NCBI GenBank assembly: GCA_004151065.3
Contig: NWUY0304131925.1
Coordinates: 1 to 47,164, forward strand
Direction of reading: 5' to 3'
Length of the DNA stretch: 47,164 nt
Source of the DNA: Larix sibirica
Taxonomy: Eukaryota; Streptophyta; Pinopsida; Pinales; Pinaceae
Each line of letters begins with the position of its first letter. Position 1 is the stretch's first letter. This document shows positions 11,893 to 21,944 of this stretch, one piece after another. A model generated the notes under the pieces. That model saw nothing but the letters and a program-made list of their open reading frames with translations. It was not told the DNA's origin and ran no database searches. The translations under genes were made by a program, and so were the position numbers.

Positions 11893-12237
11893 ATGGATGG
11901 AGTCCCTAGAAGCCAGGTGCAGCCGCAAGGAAAGAGAAGACAGATGAAAAGGATTTCTTTTGCCTCATTAACTGCAAAAAAGGAATTGAATCATACAGCC
12001 CAACAATCAGCTCACCATCCACTACAAACCACACTAGCTAATCTACAAGCAACCTTACCGACATACAGATCTTTCTTTATTGAACCCACCATCCAACCAT
12101 CCAAGCAAGCCATTGAACCCACAATCATGCTTCTATCATATCGTACCACCCTACCTAACCTTACTAGCCGTACAGCCAAGCTAGTTACCCCCAGACCCAT
12201 CAATCCAAACACACAAGCTAGCTATCCTTCTGACTAG
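11893..12237 (+). other. Low-complexity open frame, doubtful gene
   Basis: A 114-codon frame starting at an ATG. From residue 40 on it is dominated by Thr, Pro, Leu, Ser and Gln because the DNA is a C/A-rich degenerate repeat ('accaccctaccta', 'catccaagcaagcc'). The first 25 residues are basic. No domain, signal peptide or membrane segment stands out. The same repeat vocabulary continues past the stop codon, and the antisense strand is also open (12012-12212), so it is probably not a gene. Confidence 0.25.
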
Positions 12238-12269
12238 ACCTACTACCAATAGCTAGTCTATCTAGCTTA

Positions 12270-12415
12270 ACTAAACCAATAAACCAAGCAGACACTTACC
12301 CAATCAAGCATGTATGCCTAGCTTATTTCACCAAGCTCATTCAATCACAATCATTCCATCAAGCAAGCATTCAATCAAGGGGGCATTCAATCAATCAAGG
12401 AGGCATAGCAAACTA
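12270..12415. repeat. Degenerate CAATCAAG/CAAGCA repeats
   Basis: Variants of 'caatcaagcaagcattcaatcaagg' recur, the clearest pair being 'cattcaatcaag' at about 12367 and 12385. The tract borders the hypermutated pseudogene to its right. Confidence 0.65.
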
Positions 12416-12449
12416 TGATCTTATTATGTCTAGCAAAAAAATGAAGTCA

Positions 12450-14640
12450 TAAGCTCTACACATATACATACATATTCCCTCATCTACTTATGACTCACCT
12501 TATCCCTCTAAGGGTTGGTTTTTTTTAGTACTATTATTGTGGTTGTGGTTGCAATGGTGGAGGAGGTAGTAGTCCTACTAGCTATACTGGTGGTGGTGAA
12601 GCAAGTTTGGGTAGATTAGACCTAACTTCCTTTTATATATCTCCCACATCTAAGATCCTTGTCTTAATGCCTATGGGCACTACAAGTCTTGTAAAAGCCA
12701 TTAGTCATCTCATGTTGCTCCCCACTATATAAGAGTTTGGTTTTTTCTAGGCCTTCACTAAGTCCTTAATATCTATACTGGTGCCTAAGTTATCACTAGA
12801 TCCATGTCTTGCTAATACACCTATATATCCTACTTGACTATGAACATATCCAGCTATGTTATATCTATCTTGTAGTGTCTCACTACATACTTAGGAGCTA
12901 TAGGCTGCATCACATATGCCCCCTCATTATATCATCCTTGCTTGGGAACTCTAGAGATGTTATATCTTTTATTGGACCTACTTCTTTACCTTGTGCTAGA
13001 GCTATCATCATCATCTATGTTAGAGCATGGACTACTTTATAATAGTCATTCTATAGGTTTCGTTTTGAGGCTCAAAGCTGATCTTTATGTATCTAAAACT
13101 AGACTACTTATGTTATAAACACTATAATCCAATCCTCTCACTCTCCTAGCTAATCCTTGAGATTCTTAATCAGTTGATCCTTGTATGCTACCACCTCTCC
13201 CATCTTATTAAGATCACTCAGTCCTATCCTAGCCTACCCCTTTGCCTCTAGTTGGGCCACTCTAGCTTGCATCCTATTCACCTATAGCTCTACCCATGAT
13301 ACATCTACACATAGGTAAGCTTGCCTCTAATCCATGCTAGTTTGTAGTTTCATCTAGGCCTTTGAAAGCACTACATATCATATTCATACACCCATGAGTT
13401 AGTACCTTCTTTTATCTTTAGCCTACCTATATGTGTGTTTTATTTTGCTATACAAGGTTTGGTTTCTTATATCTCACTTGGATTTACTATGTGTCTATTT
13501 GGCTCCACCTCTATGATCTCTCTAACACTTTCTATAGTGATGTCTATGTATTATCCTACCTACTAGCTATTAGACCATCACCTCTGTCGACATAACTTTG
13601 ACATATACAACCGATATTGGTAGCACTAGTAATACCTACATAATAAATGTACCAACTATAGGAGCCTCTAGAGAACCTTATGCGTAGGTACCCATGTATC
13701 CCTACTCATCCACTTCCTCTTAGACTTAAGTAATTCTGATCTCCTCTTAATACTCTAGCTATAACTTATCCTAGATGCTCTATGCCCTAGCCCTAACCCA
13801 TATCAACGTGTTATGTACTACAAGCAACCATTATATATAAACATTACTCCTATGTCTCACTCTCTTATACCTCCTTAGTGGAGGCAATGGTTCTATAGGC
13901 TGCTCCCCCCACTAAAGAGGTACACAAGCTGTAGGGTGCTTGTGAGTAGGCTCAACCTTCTAAGTGTATATAGTGTCTTGTGTCTTAACATATTTGACAT
14001 CCTATACTATCCTGTATGGGGAATAAGCTACTGCCCATTTCATTATAAATTGTGACATCCTCTTTATAGATGGCCACCCTGTATCCATGACCCGTCTACC
14101 TAAATACTACAATGAAATAGGTCTACCTTCCACTAGTTCCATTTTAGAAGGCCTCTATAGTTAGATGTTCTTATAAACCCATACTTGTAGAAATGTGGCC
14201 CCTAATATAGACTTATTGATACACTCGGCATATGCATCTAGATCCTAGTATAGCAACCATAGGAGTAGTGCAAACGAATTTCCCTCCTCTATTAACTCTT
14301 TCATGGCTATAATGTACCCTATAGGAATGATGTTCTTGTGATGCATGCTCACTACTATATGAGCAAAATGAAAGCTTAGTTGAAAGCCCTCATGTTTATA
14401 TCCCACTTTTATCTTCCACATCTCTCACATTGTTCATTCTATTTCCTCCCACTTAACTTATTTGAATGCTAACTATGCTAAGTCATTTAGATTTTGGAAT
14501 ATGAAGTACGATGTCTCATTTCGTAGCTTGTTAATAGTTAAGATGTGATATTTAGCTACGTATGTGTCTTTACACATGTTCAATCAGATTATTTCCCTTT
14601 ACTCATGTGTTCCTTACTATATATGTTGTTTCCATGGCAA
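12450..14640 (-). pseudogene. Hypermutated nuclear-type coding remnant (CHG/CG decay)
   Basis: On the minus strand, one reading frame can be followed from about 14640 down to about 12960, and less clearly to 12450, interrupted almost only by stops that convert back to Gln or Arg codons by a C-to-T change (TAG from CAG, TGA from CGA, a few TAA from CAA). Protein-like stretches include 'KELIEEGNSFALLLWLLY' (about 14310), 'RPSKMELVEGRPISL' (about 14135), 'WGEQPIEPLPPLRRYKR' (about 13900) and a coiled-coil segment 'RMQARVAQLEAKG' with 'LNKMGEVVAYKDQLIKNLKD' (about 13275-13150). By eye, the plus strand of 12481-14640 holds only about 4 CAG, 11 CTG and 11 CG, against well over 100 CTA plus TAG. The layout (helical N-terminal domain, proline-rich stretch, coiled coil) suggests a plant transposon gag or accessory protein. 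I do not recognise the family. The frame is inferred; the word depletion is directly visible. Confidence 0.7.
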
Positions 14641-15370
14641 TATTTCATAGTCCTCTCCCTTACTATTTACTATTGATTGGGAGCCTGCTTGCGCCTCCTC
14701 TACTACTCACCCTTTGGTCGAGCAACTAATAGTTACTCACCCTAACTTTACGATTGAGGAATGGCTCCTTGACTCATAGCGTTCTAATCCTTCCCTTTGA
14801 GTTGAGCTACTACGCTGAAAAATATATCTGTGTTTTTTTGTTTTTATGTATGTGTGTGCCTATATCCAGTCCAATCAATCTATTCACTGCCCTTGCCCTC
14901 CAAACACTTATTTAGTCTTTTCCCTTTGGTCTCACCTGCTGGCGCATCTTCTCATCCAATAACTTGAACCAGCGAAAGGAGGTATTTGGTATTTAATAAA
15001 TAAGAGAAATAACATAGATAATAGCTACGATATCCTCCTCACGAAGCATTGATTGAGCCATTGAGCAATTCAGCCAGCCCAAGGCCCACTAGAGAATGCC
15101 CTGCCTTACCCCAGCCCACCCAAAGTACGGAGTGAAATTGAAGATAACTTTGGTGTATTGAGCCTAAGAAGATAGAGATATATAGGGCCAGGTTCACAGG
15201 GGAGAATCTACCATCCATCAACAAAGGATTTATTGTTCGCTCTTTTAGAAACGAGCGTGCTACCATACCCTTTTCAAGGTGAGTAAATTCCACAAGAGTG
15301 GGAAGGTGGCCTTAGTGAAAGGGGGAGATTATACTGCTCTAATTTTGCCCCTTAATATATAGAGTAGCCC
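14640..15370. other. Unassigned sequence with one minus-strand frame
   Basis: The minus-strand frame of the hypermutated pseudogene cannot be followed with confidence beyond 14640, where CG and CTG return. A minus-strand open frame at 15039-15293 (84 codons) has a hydrophobic centre (about residues 30-75, rich in Leu, Gly, Ser and Trp) but no motif that I recognise. It could be chance. Confidence 0.4.
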
Positions 15371-15452
15371 AGGAGGAAGCAAGGTGTTCAATTTGCTCCT
15401 CTATTTAGCAATAGAGCGGCGGCTCCAACCCCGTGATTTTAACAGCTTTCCA
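15371..15452. repeat. Dispersed repeat, copy A (with 27-bp hairpin insert)
   Basis: Shares 'aagcaaggtgtt' and 'ttttaacagctttc' with a second copy at 33140-33190, in the same order and strand. Copy A carries about 27 extra bases between the two shared blocks, containing the hairpin at 15399-15416 and bounded by GCTCC at 15395-15399 and 15422-15426. See the entry for copy B. Confidence 0.65.
15399..15416. repeat. Perfect 7-bp hairpin CTCTATT-TAGC-AATAGAG
   Basis: The arms CTCTATT and AATAGAG pair perfectly around a four-base loop. The hairpin sits in the segment that copy B of the dispersed repeat lacks, between two GCTCC direct repeats, so it resembles a small hairpin insertion with a 5-bp target duplication. 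Deletion between the direct repeats in copy B is the alternative. Confidence 0.7.
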
Positions 15453-16490
15453 TACCACCAGGGAGAGTAAAAAGTCCGTGTATTTCTAGCGAACTGCTTA
15501 GGTAAACATAGGTTTTGTTAGTACCGCAGATCCAAATAGCCCACTCCTCAGTTAGTCAATTAATATGCATAAATCCGGTCTTGTATCTGGAATTTGCTAG
15601 TGAAAAGGTGGCCTATAATGGATGGCTACCCCGCCTAAGCCTATTAGTTACCTGCCGAACTACGTTCCTCTACAAAAGCTATTTGTTATCGGGCACCCGC
15701 CTTTTGTTTCTTCTTGACTCCGTTCCTCTACCTCACCTTTTGTGGAATATGCCACGGGACTATTCTGCTTAATAACCTTCTTCTTATGACTATTCTTTGG
15801 GCCTAACCCAACAAACCGGGTGCCACGAGACCGGATAGGAGGACAATATGGTTATGCCTACAGGAACGCAGTTGGTGGGACCTACAGGAAGGAATAACTA
15901 TTTGTGTCAAAAGCCCACTTGGGATGTATTACAGGAAGACTACACATAGAGCATGGGCTTGGGGAACAACCAACCATCATCCCCATTGGGACTTATGTTT
16001 TTGTTGGATTCAGGACTCATGAAGGATGGATGCCTGGAATTACACCGGGCACCCAAAGCAAGCAGCACACCACTTAGATATAGCCGTTTTGTTCCGGGCT
16101 TCGGACAAAAACTCAATAATAAAGCCGGCAGGGATATTCTGGTTTAGGTCCTGGCTGGGATTACTTATTGCTTTAGGTACTGGCTGGAGGGAGGGGTGGT
16201 AATAGTCTGAGTTAAAACGCTTATAGTAGTGCATGTTAACCAATAAGACTTGCTCAAGTGGTCTATGTTAACCATCAAGAAAAAGTATACCAGTTGGTAA
16301 GTGTTGGGTATAAATACTTGTATTCTTCCCTCAACGGTCAGCCTCCTTCCGAAAACCAGTTAAGTAGGAGAGAGCAAGTAGCGCCGGTGGCTTGTTGCCT
16401 CGCTCGGTCCCTCGGTTCGGCAGCATCAAGCTGACTTTCCTATACTTACCAACCATCTGACTTAGTTTTTATACCGAACATAAACAACTT
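15453..16490. other. Unassigned sequence
   Basis: Frames at 15515-15772 (+) and 15953-16147 (+), the latter overlapped antisense by 16040-16243, match no family I recognise. Base composition is mixed with normal CpG content. No RNA gene is seen. Confidence 0.45.
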
Positions 16491-16499
16491 TTTTTTACC

Positions 16500-16645
16500 A
16501 CGACCGCTCTATAGTTGCCATATCTGTATCTGCAGCCGTATCATCTGTCGTTGTAGTTGCCGTAGCTGCTGCCGTTCATTGTATCCGCATCCGCATCCGC
16601 AGCCGTATCTGTTGTTGTTGTAGCTGCCGTGTGCCATATCCCATT
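16500..16645. repeat. Degenerate trinucleotide/hexanucleotide tract (CCGCAT, GTAGCTGCC)
   Basis: 'ccgcat' is repeated in tandem near 16585-16600, and words such as 'gtagctgccgt', 'gttgttgttgtag' and 'cagccgtatctg' recur on either side. All are variants of GCN/GTN/TAT triplets. The vocabulary resembles the reverse complements of the tracts at 29760-30010 and 33420-33745. Confidence 0.6.
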
Positions 16646-16790
16646 GTAGCTCCGCACTTGCTATCTCCCGAACCCAATTATACAGGCCCTAGAGAGCCTT
16701 CAGAACTACGATAGCACGTCCCTTAACTTTGGAATGTCAGAGGAAAGCTGAGTTGGCATAGGGGGCCAATTAGGGTCATGCCGGATAGAA

Positions 16791-17009
16791 TTGTTAATAA
16801 GCTTCGTGAAATCTGGGAGATTAAAACCAGCCATATATGGAAGGTTCGGGGTTCAATTAGTTCCAACCATATTGGATGTTCTAACAGTTTACGAGTTTTA
16901 TGAAGCCAAAAAAGTTGAGGACAAACTAGTTGAAGGCAAACCCGAACTAGAAGACTTGAAAGGGGTGAACTCGGTGAAAGAATATAAAGTGGATCAGAAG
17001 GCACTCTAA
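16791..17009 (+). CDS. Hypothetical 72-codon frame
   Basis: Starts at an ATG and ends at TAA. The first half is mixed hydrophobic ('AIYGRFGVQLVPTILDVLTVY', about residues 14-34, quoted here in outline only) and the second half is Lys/Glu rich with 'EAKKVEDKLVEGKPELEDL', likely helical. Composition is protein-like and unlike the neighbouring repeats, but I recognise no family. The opposite strand is also open over most of it (16723-17004), which lowers confidence. It lies about 480 bp upstream of the copia remnant on the same strand and is not clearly part of it. Confidence 0.3.
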   Translation: MLISFVKSGRLKPAIYGRFGVQLVPTILDVLTVYEFYEAKKVEDKLVEGKPELEDLKGVNSVKEYKVDQKAL

Positions 17010-17489
17010 CATAACAAGCAGGATAAATAGTAAAAGAAGTAACCCCTCCAACAAGTGGGGGAGGCCTTGTAGCCTAAGAGAACGCCTAGTAAAAAGGGTT
17101 CGCAAGATTTATTGTTTACTAAAATATCTTTTACTGGTAAATTACCATTTTTTTTATTTAGTTATAACAAAAACCAAATAATAAAAGCAAAATGTGTTAA
17201 AACTAAAAACTACGTGCGCAGATTGTGCAACAAGTGGGTTTTAGTTTGTTTTAATCACAATAGTATGGTGCTATAATACAAGTTTATGCCCTATATAAAA
17301 CTTTGAAACTATACTAGCTGCTCATGTCCCTAATAAGGCAAGCCCCAATTAAAGGCTGTTCATGAAGCAAGCCCCTTTATATAGCATGAAATATGTCAAT
17401 ATGCTTTTCCATCAATATGTTAAGACAGTGCAAGCTCTTCTGGTCAAGGATAACCTTCTATTTATTCCCCTCAAAGAGCATAGCGAAGG

Positions 17490-19207
17490 GTTGGGATACA
17501 AGACTTGGCATTGTAATTTCCAGGTGTACACAAAAAGTAGCAGGCATAAAATTGAGGAAAAAAACAACGTTATAGGCGTATTTGATCGATACAGTGAAAG
17601 CATTCGTCAATGATCTTTGGAGTTATGTTTTCTCTTTATGCACTGATAAGTTACTCATATTGTAGGGGGTCTAATTACCAATTTTGAAGAGGCGGAAAAA
17701 TAAGAGCATTGGGTACAGGCCATGAATGAAGAGATTGAAGCCATTGAAAGGAACAAGAAATGGGAACTCGTTTACCTCCCAGCGGATAATACCAGCATTG
17801 GTGTAAAGTGGGTTTACAAGACAAAATTGAATGAAAAAGGCAAGAGAGAGAAACATAAGGCAGGGCTTGTTGCCAAGGGGTTTGCCCAACAACCCGGTAT
17901 TTACTATGGCGAAACCTTTGCTCCAGTAGCAAGGTTAGATACTATTATAGTTGTGTTAGCTATAGCAGCCTAGACCAAATGGCCAGTTTTCCAGATGGAT
18001 GTAAAGTCAGCCTTTTCAAATGGAATTTGATAATAAGAGGTGTATGTAAAAAACCACCAGGATTTGAAGTCAAAGGTCCAGATTACAAAGTGTAAAAGCT
18101 AAAGAAAGCCTTGTATGGCTTGAAGCAAGCTCCAAGAGCTTGGTACAGTTGAATTAACTCCTATTTACTACTCAACAATGGGTTTAGCAGGAGTAGTAAT
18201 GAGCCCACTCTCTACATCAAATCAGATCATCAAGGTCAAATTATTATAGTCTGTCTTTATGTTGATGATATTATAAAACTGGAAATAAAATGTCAGATGA
18301 ATTTAAAGCAGCCATGAAAACAGAGTTTTAGATGACTTATCTTGGTATCATTAAGTACTTTTTTGGAATTGAAGTTGAACAATATGCCCAAGGAATCTTT
18401 GTATGTAAACAAAAGTATGCTACAGATATTCTGAAGATATTTAAGATGGACAAATGCAAGCCAACATAAACTCCTATTGTATCAGGAAAAAAACTGAGCA
18501 AACAGGATGAAGGACCAGCGGTTGATTCAACACTATAGAAGAGGCTTGTAGGTAGCCTCATGTACCTTATTACAACCAGACCTTATATTATGTATGCAGC
18601 TAGTTTTCAGGTTTATGGAATATCCCAAGGATTCTCCACTGGATGCAAGTTGGAAAAAGAATTTTTTAGATATATTGCGGGTACCACTAACTATGGATTA
18701 CGGTACACAACTTCTGAAGACAACACACTTACAGAATACAAAGACAGTTACTTTGCAGGGAGCATTGATGATAGGAAAAGCACATCAGGAAATGCTTTTC
18801 ATTTAGGCACAAGTTTTATATCATGGGCTTTTAAGAAGCAGCCCATAGTATCAATATCTTCTGCGGAAGCATAATATGTAGCAGCTACCACAGCATCATG
18901 CCATGCAGTATGGCTAAGAAGACTCTTGAATGATCTTGCACATATGGAAAAGGAACCAACTCCTATTTTCTGTGACAATAGTTCAGCAATTGCATTATTG
19001 AATAACCATGTATTTAACCGGAAAAGCAAACAAATTGAGACTCGCTATCATTTCATTCGCGAGCTCGTAAACACTGGTTACATTTCTTTATCAGTTCTGT
19101 GGATCTAGAGATCAGTTAGCAGACATATTAACCAAACCATTCCGAATAATTTTTGAGTTTCAGAGACAGCACTTAGGCATTGTCAGTGCTGAAGAATGTA
19201 ACAGTTG
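17490..19207 (+). pseudogene. Ty1/copia pol remnant (integrase end, RT, RNase H)
   Basis: The 3' part of a plant Ty1/copia retrotransposon polyprotein. The end of integrase is visible at about 17509-17610 ('SRHKIEEKN' followed by a Tyr-Ser-Glu-Ser phrase equivalent to the usual GYSE motif). The reverse transcriptase opens at 17722 with 'NEEIEAIERNKKWELV', then 'GVKWVYKTKLNEKG' (about 17802), 'YGLKQAPRAWY' (about 18114) and the catalytic 'CLYVDDII' (about 18250). RNase H follows with 'DRKSTSGNAFHLG' (about 18769) and 'QLADILTKPF' near 19113-19142. Stops and frameshifts break it at about 17620, 17971, 18030, 18090, 18329, 18535 and 18873. They include G-to-T (GAG or GAA to TAG or TAA) as well as C-to-T changes, so decay is not of one type. 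Gag, protease and most of integrase are absent. A polypurine tract and 3' LTR follow. Confidence 0.95.
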
Positions 19208-19210
19208 AGA

Positions 19211-19222
19211 TTAAGGGGGAGT
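19211..19222 (+). other. Polypurine tract of the copia element
   Basis: 'ttaagggggag' lies four bases after the pol stop codon and just before the putative LTR. This is the usual primer site for plus-strand DNA synthesis in Ty1/copia elements. Confidence 0.85.
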
Positions 19223-19462
19223 ATTATAATATGTAATCTCCCCTGTCTACCTGTGTTTTACCAAGTCAGTTAGTTTTTTAGTGAGTTTACTATTCTTAGC
19301 AGTTCAGTTAGAAGTCTGTTACTTATTTACATAGTCAATCTATGTTTTTGTTATATATTTATAAACCTATGCTAATGATGAGAAGGGCATTTGAAGCCCC
19401 TGTGCTTTCAAGTTGAACTGTGTAGTCTGTCTCTTCCTGAACTTGAACACACAATGCTATCA
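19223..19462 (+). mobile_element. Probable 3' LTR of the copia remnant
   Basis: Begins directly after the polypurine tract with 'tattataatatg'. The canonical start would be TG, so the second base appears mutated to A. A TATA-like 'tatatatttataaac' is at about 19352-19366, as expected for an LTR promoter. The right end is placed at 'gctatca' (CA end) by expectation only, giving about 240 bp, a normal size for a small copia LTR. No 5' LTR copy is visible in the window, so the end cannot be proved by comparison. Confidence 0.6.
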
Positions 19463-21900
19463 TGGTTATATTATATTAAAGTTGGATGTAAATATAAAGT
19501 GTGTTTATGAATAGGGTAAGGTGTGAAGCTCTCAATACGGAAGGAGATGGGCAACAACTTGGCTAGTTATGGTTTACAGCTTTGAACTAATGTATGGCAG
19601 CAACTTGGATGAGTTGTGACATTGCCGTTGCAGTATTTATGTAAGTCATTGGTAAATATCAGTCGCGTTATGCCTTAGCCTTAGTCTGTGGAAAGAACAT
19701 GTCAGACAGATTGAACCCCTTGCCTTATTCACTCACTTTAAACAAGGCAATTCACCTTTTCAATGTCTCACCGTTTCAATCAGCCCGAATAAACAAACAT
19801 CAGATTACAAGCAATCCACTCGGGTCACACCTTACCTTACTAACACGGCCAACTCCAGGTGTGTAGGCGGCCCATCAGTCGTCAGTAAATCAAATTAATA
19901 TAGAGTGATATGTCATAGTAACATGGGAAGCACGAGGGAATGTCATAAAGGTACCGGTTGCAAAGCTTACTGACTTGAGTTGACTGTAATATATGGGTGT
20001 TTTTCAATCCAATCCCTGAACTTCAAGGGCAAGGGTTTTCAATTCATTTCATTTAAAGTATGCTGCAATAATGAAGGAATAAACCTGTGCCTGTACATTA
20101 AAAGTGTAATTATAGGTGCCGAGGTTATTAAATGAGACAACAACAAGTACAAGTCAATCCCAGTGCCAAGGTAACAAAGTTATACTTAGCTTCTAAATAA
20201 AAGGTCATTAAATAAGCCAACAGCAATGGATTTATTTGAGTGTATTAAAGAGGACCATATAAAGCTTTTTCAATGGAAGGACGAGTTTATGGGGGAACCC
20301 GTTTCACCAGTGGTGAATCTCTGGCGTCACCCTTGTCCTCGGAAGGAAAGTTTTTTCTTTATTTTATTTCTTTATTTTTTTGATGAACCCGAACCGGTTG
20401 AACATGAGTTTGCTAACATTACCTTATAGTATTTATAAAGGTCGCTGCAGCATAAGGTACACAGCAGAGCGTTACACAACTCGGTATCGGCTCATAGAAT
20501 AATCCTAATAAAGCTCCTAGTCCTCAATCAATAAAAGAAAGCAAATATTCTCCTATAGTAAGCAGATATATAATCTTTATGTAAAAATCCTCCTTTAACC
20601 AATCCCTATTCCCTCCTACTGAGACGGGAGTTGGATTAGGGCATAATAAAGAGACAGGAAATAACCAAAAGACAAAAAAGAACATCGCTCCAAAAAGGAT
20701 TCTTAGAGCCACTCACTTTGAAGTTGTTCTCATAGTGGGCCCCCTTGAGACACTTGACCTGCTATTCAGTTACCCCTAATCATCGGACTTCAACTAAAAA
20801 TATAAAATACCCAGACTGATGTCAAGAGCCTTGACCTTCAGGCAGAAGGACCAGAATACCCCGTTGTAACCACCCACAACTCTTGGAAGTTTGTATAGGC
20901 TTTATGAGTCTTATAACTCTTCGGTGAATGCAAACTTAATGCATAATGTTGTCGGAGGCTACACTAACAAATTGAACCATTTCCACTAACAAATTCTGTC
21001 GGAGCTTCACACTCGGGTTTTAGCCCTCTTATTTCCTCACCAATTATGTTGAAGCTTCATACTTGTGAAGGAAAGCCTTTCTATTGAAAAGGAACCTTCT
21101 TCTTTCACTATCAAAAAATTGTGGGAGCCCCCGCCCAGAGGCACAAAAACAAAGAATTCGCCGGAGCTCAGTTACTATGTCCAAGAACTTTTTATCTCTA
21201 CGTCCTTGCCATTGTAAGAATGAAAATATATGCCCAAACCTTTCACCGCTCCCACAGGAATAGGAAAAGGAGCCAGTTCCTCCCACAGAGAAAAGAGAGG
21301 CCACCTTCTCGTGTTGTGAACTCAGCCAAGTCCAATAAATTATTTCTCTAACTTTCTATTCTTAGTTCTTAGCTTTAATCTCATGCCCTCCAATCCAAGT
21401 GAAAGCCTTAAATTGTAAAGGTTATTTCCCTTTTTTATTGGGGGGGGAAATGCTTATAGTTGCAGGAACAGCAGCTATTTATACCCCAGGTCCAGGAGGA
21501 ACACAGTTTTATCATGCATTACCCCTCGTTTACAGTTTGCCGCACACAGTAAGAAGCTTTGTAAGCTTTACGCGGTAAGCGGGAAGGATAAGTTTTACAT
21601 TACAGTTATCATCCACCGCGCAGGATAGGAGGATCCCACAGGGAAAGGGCATTTACAGGAGAGCCAGGTTTATATTCACTTGATGCTTTTTAATGTTTTG
21701 AATAATATCATATATAATGAAAATTACCGCACCTATAAATTGAAAGGAATATTGAAAGTGGATGGATACGCGGCTTATTGCTACCAGCTTAAGCACTACC
21801 TTTTTTGGCAGCCACTATGTTCAGTGGATCATATCTTACAAAATACTATCATTTACTAGTTTTTATATAGATAATTGCTTTTTTTTTAAGGTTACAAAAC
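19463..21900. other. Unassigned sequence
   Basis: No gene is recognised. Frames at 20226-20429 (+), 20524-20712 (-), 21044-21304 (-) and 21121-21351 (+) are unplaced, and the last two overlap on opposite strands. A minus-strand reading from 21304 down to about 20470 is fairly open in one or two frames with basic and hydrophobic stretches, but I cannot name it. A direct repeat of 12 bp (CACTAACAAATT) lies at 20962-20973 and 20984-20995, flanked by two copies of 'tgtcggag'. A run of eight G is at about 21440. Confidence 0.45.
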
Positions 21901-21916
21901 ATTTTCTATAATCACC

Positions 21917-21944
21917 ACGGGTTCGACCGGCTTCGTCGACCCGT
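21917..21944. terminator. Strong GC-rich hairpin (possible RNA 3'-end structure)
   Basis: ACGGGTTCGAC and GTCGACCCGT pair over 10 bp with one bulged T around the loop CGGCTTC. No T-run follows and no gene ends nearby, so a role in transcript-end formation is only a possibility. Confidence 0.45.

Noticed and set aside
11893-12237. 114-codon frame as a possible new gene
   Set aside because: Its composition follows the C/A-rich repeat in the DNA, which continues beyond the stop; the other strand is open as well.
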